The position numbers and the translations under genes were made by a program. The notes beneath the pieces are model-generated. The model saw only the letters and a list, made by a program, of their open reading frames with translations. It was not told the DNA's origin and made no database searches. This document shows positions 1 to 6,090 of a stretch of 11,862 nt of DNA, piece by piece. This DNA is from Bacteroidota bacterium. Lineage in GTDB: Bacteria > Bacteroidota > Bacteroidia > Chitinophagales > Saprospiraceae. Where the stretch lies: the NCBI GenBank assembly GCA_008501835.1, contig QQUB01000796.1:1-11862 (forward strand). Reading direction: 5' to 3'. The stretch's first letter is position 1; each line of letters starts with the position of its first letter.

Positions 1-2
1 AC

Positions 3-1889
3 CTCATCGTAAGGGGAGGGGCATCCAATGAAAACAGGTTTTATCTCGATGGCATGGAAATCCCTTCCATTACCCATTTCACTGTACAAGGTACCAGTGG
101 AGGTCCAAATGGATTGTTGAATGTACTCATGCTGGAAAGTGCCAGTTTGCACAGCAGCGCCTTTCCTGCTTACGCTGGGAATGCCATGAGTAGTGTAGCG
201 ACTTTTAATCAGCGTGCCGGACGAAAGGACCGTTTTGGCGGGTCATTTACCTTAAGTGCCAATGACTGGGGTGTCTTACTGGAAGGTCCGATGGGTAAGA
301 AGTCTTCCTTTCTGTTTTCCGCAAGAGAATCTTATACACAGCATATGTTGAAAGCCCTTGGAGTTCCTGTTATTCCGTTTTTTGCGGATGTTCAGTATAA
401 GCAGGTTATACAGTTCAATGATAAAAATGAACTGATATTAACCGGAGTGGCCGGATATGATAAATATACGCTGAACCTTGGGGCAGAACCAACGGAGTCG
501 TTATTGTACAATACGGGGTACATCCCGGAAGGTAAGCAGTTCGTTTATGCGGCAGGAGCTATTTACAAGCATTATCTGGAAAACAGTTATTACACGGTGG
601 TGTTGAGTCGTAACCACTTTTATAATTATGCGGAAAAATTTGTCAATAACAGCGGAGAGGAAACGGATCGGTTGTTTGATTATACTTCTAAAGAGTCTGA
701 GAATAAGTTGCGCATTGAGCATAAACTTTTCAGAGATAAACAGGAATGGAATTATGGCATTGCTTTGGAATCTGATCAGGTGGATATTGAGGAATATTCT
801 CTTTATTCCAGACGAGCCAATGAGGTTGATGAGATCAACTTTCGCAGTTTGATGAGTTTCGTGCGTTACGGGGCGTTTGGTTCTTTCAGTCAGCAGTTTT
901 TTGAGGACAAATTCTCTGTTTATGCAGGTTTGCGCCTGGATGGAAATACCTATTCGGATTTGATGAAAAATCCATTGAAGCAATTGTCCCCAAGGTTGTC
1001 CCTTTCCTGGAAGTTTAAGAAAGCCTGGCAGTTGAGTGCCAATGCGGGGAGGTATTTTCAGGTACCACCGTATTTGCTGATGGCATATGCTGAGAACGGT
1101 GAATTTTCCAATCGGGATGAATTAAAATACATGCGCAGTGATCACCTCGGGTTGGGAATTGAGCATACTACTTCCAGCGGTTACCGCTTAAAACTGGAAG
1201 GTTTTCATAAGAAATACAAAGACTATCCATTTCTGCTGACGGATTCTATTTCTTTTGCCAATGCGAATGCCAACTATGTATTGGTCGGGGATCAACCGGC
1301 AGATGCGAGTTCTGAAGGATTGGCCTATGGGGTAGAATTTCAGATCAAGCAGAAGTACCACAATTCGTGGTCCTGGTCTTTGGCGTATAGTTTTGTGGTG
1401 AGTCAGTTTGAGGATAAAAATGGTGAGCTGGTTTCTTCTTCCTGGGATAACCGTCATTTTGGGACGGTGAGCCTTGGCAGGACAGTGGGTAAGAACTGGC
1501 AAATTGGAGCACGTTGGAGTCTGGCGGGAGGGAATCCTTATACGCCCTATGATCAGGCGACTTCGGGTTTGAGGTCAGTATGGGATGTTAATTACCGGGG
1601 CATACCGGATTTTTCGAGGTTGAACGAGGCGCGTCTTCCTGTTTTTCATCAGTTGGATCTGCGGGTGGATAAGCAGTTTGATTTTAAGCGGTGGTCGTTG
1701 TCAGTTTATATTGATGTGCAGAATGCATATGCTTCGTCGGTGCCGGTGGTGCCGTATTTGACGGTGTTGCGGGATGAAAGTCTTTCTCCTTTGGTGGATC
1801 CGGATGATCCGGAGCGTTATCAGACGAATATTATTGATAGTGATACGGGGCGGATCTTGCCGAGTATTGGTTTGATAGCGGATTTTTAG
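3..1889 (+). CDS. TonB-dependent outer-membrane receptor, 5' end outside the window
   Basis: This gene encodes an outer-membrane beta-barrel receptor that would import a ligand using TonB energy. The reading frame is open from base 3, so the methionine at base 54 is internal. The visible start reads LIVRGGASNENRFYLDGMEI, typical of a TonB plug domain (RGG..., then YLDGxEI), so the signal peptide and any carboxypeptidase-like N-terminal domain lie upstream. About 628 residues are visible. They hold alternating aromatic/polar strands of a barrel, such as SPRLSLSWKF and GNPYTPYD, and end in GLIADF with a terminal phenylalanine, as expected for a barrel-assembly signal. The ligand cannot be named. 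No SusD-like partner follows, so a SusC/SusD glycan system is not supported here. The 3' third is noticeably G-rich on the plus strand. Confidence 0.9.
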   Translation, partial: LIVRGGASNENRFYLDGMEIPSITHFTVQGTSGGPNGLLNVLMLESASLHSSAFPAYAGNAMSSVATFNQRAGRKDRFGGSFTLSANDWGVLLEGPMGKKSSFLFSARESYTQHMLKALGVPVIPFFADVQYKQVIQFNDKNELILTGVAGYDKYTLNLGAEPTESLLYNTGYIPEGKQFVYAAGAIYKHYLENSYYTVVLSRNHFYNYAEKFVNNSGEETDRLFDYTSKESENKLRIEHKLFRDKQEWNYGIALESDQVDIEEYSLYSRRANEVDEINFRSLMSFVRYGAFGSFSQQFFEDKFSVYAGLRLDGNTYSDLMKNPLKQLSPRLSLSWKFKKAWQLSANAGRYFQVPPYLLMAYAENGEFSNRDELKYMRSDHLGLGIEHTTSSGYRLKLEGFHKKYKDYPFLLTDSISFANANANYVLVGDQPADASSEGLAYGVEFQIKQKYHNSWSWSLAYSFVVSQFEDKNGELVSSSWDNRHFGTVSLGRTVGKNWQIGARWSLAGGNPYTPYDQATSGLRSVWDVNYRGIPDFSRLNEARLPVFHQLDLRVDKQFDFKRWSLSVYIDVQNAYASSVPVVPYLTVLRDESLSPLVDPDDPERYQTNIIDSDTGRILPSIGLIADF

Positions 1890-1893
1890 TCCA

Positions 1894-1928
1894 CAGTTCT
1901 CAGTCCGCAGTCTTCAGTCCGCAGTCAT
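1894..1928. repeat. Heptanucleotide array, CAGTnnn x5
   Basis: Five consecutive 7-base units (CAGTTCT, CAGTCCG, CAGTCTT, CAGTCCG, CAGTCAT) begin four bases after the receptor stop codon. The first four bases of each unit are invariant and the last three vary. Three other unit families with the same 7-base period occur elsewhere in the window. Confidence 0.8.
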
Positions 1929-1931
1929 TGA

Positions 1932-2047
1932 GAGCGCAGAGAGTTTAACCGCAAAGGACGCGGGAGAAGCCCGAGGTTCGCCAGGACGGATTGAGCGCGG
2001 AGTTTTAACCACAGAGGTCACAGAGTAGGCACAGGGGCACAGAGTAG
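1932..2047. repeat. Imperfect direct repeats GAGCGC...TTTAACC and CACAGAG phrases
   Basis: The stretches 1932-1961 and 1993-2021 are imperfect copies of a roughly 30-base phrase: GAGCGC(A/G)GAG, then TTTAACC, then C(G/A)CA(A/G)AGG. They are followed by CACAGAG / CACAGGGG / CACAGAG units spaced 8-11 bases apart. No reading frame or RNA gene is visible in the 1890-2175 spacer. It is best read as degenerate intergenic repeat material. Confidence 0.6.
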
Positions 2048-2175
2048 TAATAAATCTTGTTGTTACAACCTCTGGAATGCCTTAAACCTGAAACACCTGA
2101 AACTTCGAAAGTTGAAGAGGACACCCCGGAAGGAAATTCTACCGGAGCGTCGTTTGGATTTGAAGAACGAGATTA

Positions 2176-2520
2176 TTAATTAGCGGGCTTAGGCCCTAGC
2201 ATAGTGAATTCGTCGATGACGATCTCCGTGGTGTAGCGGACCTTTCCGTCTTTGTCTTCATAGGTGGAGTAAGTGACCTTTCCGCGGGCGGCGATCTCTT
2301 TACCTTTTTTGAGCCATGTATTGGCCAGTTCAGCGGTCTTACCCCACAGGATGCAATTATGCCACTGGGTGGACGTTACCTTTTCTCCTTTGGCATTTTT
2401 GTAGGTCTCATTGGTGGCCAGCGAGAATTTGGCTACGCTGTTGCCTCCATCGAGTTTTTTCAATTCGGGGTCTTTCCCCAGGTTTCCGATTAGTAATACG
2501 GTGTTTTTTAGTGAATGCAT
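2176..2520 (-). CDS. ssb: Short single-stranded DNA-binding protein (copy 1)
   Basis: An OB-fold protein that coats single-stranded DNA in replication, repair or recombination. The 114 residues start MHSLKNTVLLIGNLGKDPEL and carry the SSB landmarks: LIGNLGxDPE near residues 10-19, LAT at 34-36, TQWHN at 51-55, WGKTAE at 59-64, LKKGKE at 70-75 and the KVTYSTYEDKDG strand. The reading frame continues upstream to 2655, but that extension is encoded by a heptamer array and a hairpin, so the start at 2520 is preferred. The protein ends GPKPAN, without the Gly/Pro-rich linker and acidic DDDIPF-type tip that recruits partner proteins in E. coli SSB. It is collinear with the neighbouring ssb copy (56 of 109 positions identical by hand alignment), which lies 131 bases upstream on the same strand. 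Short tail-less SSBs are common in Bacteroidota. Confidence 0.93.
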   Translation of the reverse strand: MHSLKNTVLLIGNLGKDPELKKLDGGNSVAKFSLATNETYKNAKGEKVTSTQWHNCILWGKTAELANTWLKKGKEIAARGKVTYSTYEDKDGKVRYTTEIVIDEFTMLGPKPAN

Positions 2521-2548
2521 AACATTTGATTTTTGGTTTAATAATAAT

Positions 2549-2583
2549 GTTGCGAGTTGCAGGTTGCGGGTTACGAGTTGTTG
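2549..2583. repeat. Heptanucleotide array, GTTGCRR x5
   Basis: Five 7-base units (GTTGCGA, GTTGCAG, GTTGCGG, GTTACGA, GTTGTTG) lie 29 bases upstream of the start codon of the first ssb. The same unit family returns in reverse complement at 9551-9578. Confidence 0.8.
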
Positions 2584-2589
2584 CGAGGA

Positions 2590-2622
2590 ATAAATACTAT
2601 TTTTCCAAAAAATAGTATTTAT
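2590..2622. terminator. Perfect 15-bp AT-rich inverted repeat between the two ssb genes
   Basis: Bases 2590-2604 (ATAAATACTATTTTT) are exactly complementary to 2608-2622, with a three-base loop. The stem lies 29 bases beyond the stop codon of the upstream ssb copy. A terminator is the simplest reading and the A/T-rich arms would suit either strand, but the lack of G:C pairs is atypical. An operator, or a remnant of a small mobile element, remains possible. The structure is directly visible; its function is inferred. Confidence 0.5.
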
Positions 2623-2651
2623 CTTCATTATTAAGTAACCGGCAACCGCCC

Positions 2652-2981
2652 TCAATTCATAAGCATAAATTCATTCACCACCACTTCGCTGCGGTAGCGT
2701 TTGTTGCCATTTTTGTCGTCGTAGGAGCGGTGGGTGAGTTTGCCTTTGACGGCTACTTCTTTGCCTTTTTTGAGTAGTACGTTCATTATTTCGGCTACCT
2801 TGCCCCAGCCTACGAGGTTGTGCCATTGGGTTTCGACGTGTTTGTTGCCATCCATTTTTTTGTGGATCTCTTTGGTGGCAAGGGTTACGCGGGCGATGGC
2901 GTTTCCGTTGTCCAGTTGTTTGAATTCGACATCTCTGCCCAGGTTTCCGATGAGCTGTACGTTGTTTCTAAGATCATTCAT
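2652..2981 (-). CDS. ssb: Short single-stranded DNA-binding protein (copy 2)
   Basis: A second OB-fold single-stranded DNA-binding protein of 109 residues, starting MNDLRNNVQLIGNLGRDVEF. Landmarks match the first copy position by position: TQWHN at 51-55, WGKVAE at 59-64, LLKKGKEVAVKGK, and HRSYDDKNGNKRY. It ends NEFMLMN with no acidic C-terminal tip. The reading frame extends upstream to 3053, but that extension (KPVTSIKEPLT...) is the translation of a heptamer repeat array, so the start at 2981 is chosen because it aligns with the SSB fold. The two copies point the same way and probably arose by tandem duplication, now well diverged. Confidence 0.93.
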   Translation of the reverse strand: MNDLRNNVQLIGNLGRDVEFKQLDNGNAIARVTLATKEIHKKMDGNKHVETQWHNLVGWGKVAEIMNVLLKKGKEVAVKGKLTHRSYDDKNGNKRYRSEVVVNEFMLMN

Positions 2982-3005
2982 TTTTCGAAATTTTAAGGTT
3001 ATTAA

Positions 3006-3040
3006 AATGGTTAACGGTTCCTTGATGCTGGTTACTGGTT
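3006..3040. repeat. Heptanucleotide array, AACCnnn x5 on the minus strand
   Basis: On the plus strand the units are AATGGTT, AACGGTT, CCTTGAT, GCTGGTT and ACTGGTT. On the minus strand they read AACCAGT, AACCAGC, ATCAAGG, AACCGTT and AACCATT. Four of five units share AACC. The array lies 24 bases upstream of the second ssb start codon. Confidence 0.7.
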
Positions 3041-3139
3041 TTTGTTCCGGCACTTGGTGCCTTGACTGGCTGCGCAGACAGACTAATGCGTGCGATCCAC
3101 TACGCTAAAACATCCCAAGGTTTTGCTAAGCCGTTGATT

Positions 3140-3174
3140 AACCAATAACCAGAAACGGGTAACCAGCAACTGGG
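3140..3174. repeat. Heptanucleotide array, AACCnnn x5 on the plus strand
   Basis: The units are AACCAAT, AACCAGA, AACGGGT, AACCAGC and AACTGGG. This is the same unit family as 3006-3040 but inverted, about 100 bases away, so the two arrays could pair with each other imperfectly. Confidence 0.7.
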
Positions 3175-3259
3175 TACAAATATGAGGGCGGCAGCAGGAA
3201 TTATCCGTAGAATAGCCGTTTACTGTCGGTTTTAGTCGGGTATAGCCGTTTTTAAACGG

Positions 3260-3414
3260 TTATGAACGCTTAGGTGGAGGTGGTAGGAGGAAGAGAAGGT
3301 TGGTAATTGGCTGAATTTTAGGAGGTTGATAAGTTTTTGTTTAGTCGAGTGTTTTTTGTAAGCATGGTGTTTGGTTTTTTGGTATTTTTGGAGGAGTGCG
3401 TTTATAAATAAGTT
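3260..3414. other. Possible long folded cassette end (site 0) at the left edge of the array
   Basis: TTATGAACGC at 3260-3269 can pair with GCGTTTATAA at 3398-3407 (ten pairs, one of them G:T). The right arm ends four bases before the GTT core at 3412 that opens the first cassette. The outline is that of a long attC-like element, but it lacks the ACCGTT ending of sites 1-3, the enclosed 128 bases show no clear inner stems, and no matching head was found upstream. It may be a degenerate site or chance. Confidence 0.3.
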
Positions 3415-3439
3415 CTCGGTCATTAAGAAAAAAAATAAA

Positions 3440-4132
3440 ATGGAACCATTAATCGAAGAAATTGAATATAAAACAGAAGAGGAATTCAAGGTGCTTACTT
3501 CTGCAATACAAGCTGAAATCGATTTGGGTAACTTAGATAAGTATATTGACAAAACTTGGAGAGAAAAAAGAAGAGATGATTGGAATGGTGAATATATTTC
3601 AATTGCAAAAAGGAAAATGTATCGATTTAATGGAAATTATTTTTACTCAACAAAGGGGGAAGCAAGATTTGAGGGGAAATGGACGATAGTCAGAGATGAA
3701 GAAAATATTGAAAATAAAATAATCTATTCAAGCAAATATCAAATAAGAGCACTAGAATCGGGAATCTACTCAAACCTTTATTTTGAAATAGAATATAGCA
3801 AAGGTGAATCTACAAAGATTGAATTCGACTGGAGAGATTTATTGAATAATGGAAAGGAACATTCAAGACTAATTAAATCTTCAGTTGAATTTGGGATAAT
3901 TTCAGCTTTCGAAGATATATCACCTGAAAGTGGATTATATCGAATCAAATTACTTTTAGTAAGGTATCATCCAATTGATTCAAGTTTCAGTCTTTTGAAT
4001 TATTCAGCAAATAGAAACTTGAAAAGAGCTTTGTTTATCGAACATAAAGATGAAGACCCAAAAATTGAAACAGGAAAATTCATAAGAACATTTAGACCAA
4101 ATTTTACGATAGTGAGATTTAATAACGAATAA
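3440..4132 (+). CDS. Cassette 1 cargo: protein of unknown function
   Basis: A soluble-looking protein of 230 residues, with no signal peptide and no membrane segment. I do not recognise its family. It starts with an acidic helix-like stretch (MEPLIEEIEYKTEEEFKVL), and the centre is rich in aromatic and beta-type residues (RKMYRFNGNYFYSTKGEARF). It ends FTIVRFNNE. The reading frame is open back to 3371, but the ATG at 3440 is chosen. It lies 28 bases after the cassette core, a spacing shared with units 2 and 3, and the extension would run through the core itself. The gene is strongly AT-rich, unlike the receptor gene to the left, which suggests transfer. The stop codon is 10 bases before the unit's tail sequence. 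Confidence 0.75.
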   Translation: MEPLIEEIEYKTEEEFKVLTSAIQAEIDLGNLDKYIDKTWREKRRDDWNGEYISIAKRKMYRFNGNYFYSTKGEARFEGKWTIVRDEENIENKIIYSSKYQIRALESGIYSNLYFEIEYSKGESTKIEFDWRDLLNNGKEHSRLIKSSVEFGIISAFEDISPESGLYRIKLLLVRYHPIDSSFSLLNYSANRNLKRALFIEHKDEDPKIETGKFIRTFRPNFTIVRFNNE

Positions 4133-4142
4133 AAAAGAAAAC

Positions 4143-4214
4143 GACCGAGAACAATGTGTATGATGTCATACTCGCTAAAGCTTCGTACGCCACATACACG
4201 AACCGTTGTGTGCA
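4143..4214 (+). repeat. attC-like folded element 1 (end of cassette 1)
   Basis: It opens with GACCGAGAAC (4143-4152), the exact reverse complement of the cassette's own head at 3412-3421; with one mismatch the match extends to 13 bases. An outer stem GTGTATG (4156-4162) pairs with CATACAC (4193-4199). It closes with ACGAACCGTT, and the next unit's head GTTGTGTGCA starts at 4205. The CTTCGTACGCCA segment before the right stem arm resembles CCGCTACGCCA of element 2. Confidence 0.7.
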
Positions 4215-4233
4215 ATTACGAAAAAAGAACAAT

Positions 4234-4752
4234 ATGATTAATAATAGTTCGAAAAATGAATCAAATATCGAATTCATAGTTGCAGATGAAAAGGATATTG
4301 ACACTTTGGAAGATATACGAGAATCTGCCTTTCAACCAATTTTTGATTCTTTTAGGAACATACTCGGAAAAACAATTTATGAGTACGCTCAATTACCTGA
4401 AGATGAAGCACAAAAAGAATTACTAAAATCTTTATTTGATGAAGACTCAATTTGGAAAACTTGGAAAGTTAATTTGGAAGAAGTAACAGTTGGATTTGTA
4501 AGTATTCGGATAGATAAAAAAGCCAAAGTAGGAGAAATTGGTTTGAATGCAGTCCACCCAAAATATGCTAAAAGAGGTATTGGTACCCAGATGTATGATT
4601 TTGCAGTTGAAATAATGAGAAACGAAGGAATGAAAGTGGCAACTGTAGCAACAGGTGGAGACCCTTCACATTTATCTGCAAGGAAAGCATATAGAAAAGC
4701 AGGCTTTGATGTTGAAATACCAAGCGTTTGGATGTGTCAGGTTATTGAATAA
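4234..4752 (+). CDS. Cassette 2 cargo: GNAT-family N-acetyltransferase (first)
   Basis: A GNAT acetyltransferase of 172 residues that would move an acetyl group from acetyl-CoA to an unknown amine. The acetyl-CoA loop is clear: NAVHPKYAKRGIGTQMYDFA, with R114-G-I-G-T118 as the pyrophosphate-binding turn. Strand beta-4 (VTVGFVSIRID) and a C-terminal SARKAYRKAGFDVE motif (asparagine replaced by serine) follow the family pattern. The frame is open back to 4156, but that part translates the folded element, so the ATG at 4234, 29 bases after the core, is preferred. Its TAA stop is followed, 24 bases later and in the same frame, by the TTG start of a second GNAT gene. The substrate is unknown. The AT-rich composition matches the other cassette genes. 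Confidence 0.88.
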   Translation: MINNSSKNESNIEFIVADEKDIDTLEDIRESAFQPIFDSFRNILGKTIYEYAQLPEDEAQKELLKSLFDEDSIWKTWKVNLEEVTVGFVSIRIDKKAKVGEIGLNAVHPKYAKRGIGTQMYDFAVEIMRNEGMKVATVATGGDPSHLSARKAYRKAGFDVEIPSVWMCQVIE

Positions 4753-4776
4753 TCAAATAAAACAGAATTTAGAGAA

Positions 4777-5304
4777 TTGGAAACAAACCGCTTAACATTA
4801 GAAATATTTGCAAAAGAAGAATTCGAGTTGTTTCACGCAATTAACACTAATGAATTTGTTAGAATTTATTTGTGGGACAATGAGGTAGTTCAATTAAGCT
4901 TATCAAAAGAAATAGTAGAAGAATCGAATAAAAGATACCAAACTGAAAAATGGGGATTATGGAAAATCATTTTGACTAAAAACAAAGAATGTGTTGGCTA
5001 TGTAGGACTTTGGTATTTTTTTGACGAGAATCAACCTCAATTATTATATGCACTTCTTCCAGAATATACAGGAAAAGGTTATGCAACAGAAGCCTCTATG
5101 AAAATCATAGAATACGTATTTGAAAAATTAAACTTTGATTATATCTCAGCCTCATTGGATAAACCAAATTCAAAATCCATTAATGTTTGCGAGAAATTGG
5201 GAATGGAAAGAGTGAATGAGCAAATTATTGAAGGTAAACCAATATTGTTTTATAAAAGATTTAGAGAAAAAAAATGCACACAACAAAGGCTAAAATGTTC
5301 ATAG
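4777..5304 (+). CDS. Cassette 2 cargo: GNAT-family N-acetyltransferase (second, RimJ/RimL-like)
   Basis: A second acetyltransferase of 175 residues, unrelated in detail to the first. The start METNRLTLEIF is the usual opening of the RimJ/RimL-type GNAT group, and here it requires a TTG start codon. The acetyl-CoA loop is LLPEYTGKGYATEAS, with G99-K-G-Y-A103, followed by SLDKPNSKSINVCEKLGM with the conserved N-x-x-S. The target could be a protein N-terminus or a small molecule. No Shine-Dalgarno is seen and the gap to the upstream stop is 24 bases, so translational coupling or read-through is plausible. The last ten codons (KCTQQRLKCS) and the stop lie inside the folded element of the cassette, as integron cassette genes often do. 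Confidence 0.85.
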   Translation: METNRLTLEIFAKEEFELFHAINTNEFVRIYLWDNEVVQLSLSKEIVEESNKRYQTEKWGLWKIILTKNKECVGYVGLWYFFDENQPQLLYALLPEYTGKGYATEASMKIIEYVFEKLNFDYISASLDKPNSKSINVCEKLGMERVNEQIIEGKPILFYKRFREKKCTQQRLKCS

Positions 5305-5348
5305 CGGCTAAGTGCCGCTACGCCATTTAACCAAAACCGTTAGGTACC
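5275..5348 (+). repeat. attC-like folded element 2 (end of cassette 2)
   Basis: It opens with TGCACACAAC (5275-5284), the exact reverse complement of the unit's head at 4205-4214. The outer stem GGCTAAAATG (5288-5297) pairs with CATTTAACC (5324-5332), leaving one unpaired A and one mismatch on the left arm; bulged bases like this set strand polarity in attC sites. The inner stem AGCGGC (5303-5308) pairs with GCCGCT (5314-5319) around a TAAGT loop. It closes with AAACCGTT, and the next head GTTAGGTACC begins at 5339. GTTAGGT does fit the classical GTTRRRY core. Confidence 0.75.
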
Positions 5349-5366
5349 ATAAGAAAACATAGCAAG

Positions 5367-6083
5367 ATGAGAACTTTAATAACAATTATTCTACTATTCT
5401 TAGGCACTATTAATGTCGAGGTTCTTTATTCACAAGAGAATAACTCAAAGGAAATTACAGTAATTGGATATGCACATAGAGAAATTACTCCCGATGAAAT
5501 TTTTTACTCTATTGAAATCGAGGAATATTTTGAAAATAGACAAAAAGTAACGCTATCAGAAATTGAAAATAAATTCTGGAAAGTTATTGAGCAAATGGGG
5601 ATTGAAAAATCAATGGTTAAAATAGACAATATAAGTGAAAGGAATATCACGTACAGGAGAAAAAAAGAGGAAACCACAAGTAGTAAAACCTTTCAAATAA
5701 AATTCAAAGAAATAGAAGACCTGGATAACTTCGCAAGGCAAATCAGCAAAATCCCGATTCAAAGAGCAAAAATTTCAAAAGTTGGGCTTAGTGATTTTTT
5801 AAAAATTGAAGAAGAATTATTAGTTGAAGCTGTAAAAAACGCAAAGAAAAGAGCAAAGCTAATTGTTGATGAACTCGGAGCCGAGCTAGGTCTAGCAATA
5901 CAAGTAACTGAGAATATTGATAATGATTTACAAAGATATTTAATTACTCAGTACTATGATTATAATTCAAGGATAATGAGAATGGAATCTGGGTTTTTGA
6001 GATCAGGAAATGAAGAAAAAATTGAGTTCAAAAAATTAAATTTAGGAGTGACTGTGAGGGTGACCTTTGAAATCAAAAATTAA
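5367..6083 (+). CDS. Cassette 3 cargo: secreted SIMPL (DUF541) domain protein
   Basis: A 238-residue exported protein. Residues 1-22 form a signal peptide (MRTLITIILLFLGTINVEVL), placing the protein in the periplasm or, less likely, at the surface. The SIMPL/DUF541 fold follows: ITVIGYAHREITPDEIFYSI near residues 29-48, then EELLVEAVKNAKKRAKLIV, the ELGAELGLAIQVTE turn, and a closing NLGVTVRVTFEIKN strand. Family members occur in oxidative-stress defence (E. coli YggE) and as an adaptor of a mammalian kinase, but the biochemical role is unsettled, so none is assigned here. The ATG lies 28 bases after the cassette core. The gene is AT-rich and its stop codon is just upstream of the folded element. 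Confidence 0.85.
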   Translation: MRTLITIILLFLGTINVEVLYSQENNSKEITVIGYAHREITPDEIFYSIEIEEYFENRQKVTLSEIENKFWKVIEQMGIEKSMVKIDNISERNITYRRKKEETTSSKTFQIKFKEIEDLDNFARQISKIPIQRAKISKVGLSDFLKIEEELLVEAVKNAKKRAKLIVDELGAELGLAIQVTENIDNDLQRYLITQYYDYNSRIMRMESGFLRSGNEEKIEFKKLNLGVTVRVTFEIKN

Positions 6084-6090
6084 CACAATA

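Larger units (their letters stand above)
2982..3411. other. Repeat-rich spacer without a gene, upstream of ssb and left of the cassette array
   Basis: No convincing gene lies here. From left to right it holds two heptamer arrays in opposite orientation (3006-3040 and 3140-3174), two copies of ATAGCCGTTT 30 bases apart (3212 and 3242), and a short hairpin CCGTTT/AAACGG at 3247-3260. After these comes a strikingly C-poor stretch at about 3270-3400. A minus-strand CATATTTG at 3177-3184 is one base off the Bacteroidota -7 consensus TAnnTTTG and could serve the ssb genes, but this is weak. The final part may be the folded end of an older cassette (separate entry). Confidence 0.5.

Noticed and set aside
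501..983. Minus-strand frame of 160 codons inside the receptor gene
   Set aside because: It is antisense to a clear beta-barrel coding region and has no family features.
2521..2655. N-terminal extension of the first ssb up to 2655
   Set aside because: The added residues are encoded by a heptamer array and a perfect hairpin, and the SSB fold aligns from the ATG at 2520.
2982..3053. N-terminal extension of the second ssb up to 3053
   Set aside because: It translates the heptamer array at 3006-3040; the collinear start with the other ssb is at 2981.
1894..3174. CRISPR array reading of the short periodic repeats
   Set aside because: The period is 7 bases with no 25-37 base repeats or unique spacers, and no cas genes are present.
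3232..3552. Minus-strand frame of 106 codons across the left edge of the array
   Set aside because: It crosses the cassette core and the start of the cassette 1 gene, has no recognisable domain, and part comes from the C-poor stretch that happens to lack stops.
4156..4233. Upstream extension of the first acetyltransferase
   Set aside because: It is the translation of folded element 1; the GNAT fold starts after the ATG at 4234.
3412..5348. Ordinary insertion sequences with terminal inverted repeats
   Set aside because: The inverted pairs differ from unit to unit, no transposase is present, and the tail copy lies inside the unit before a conserved fold rather than at its outer end.
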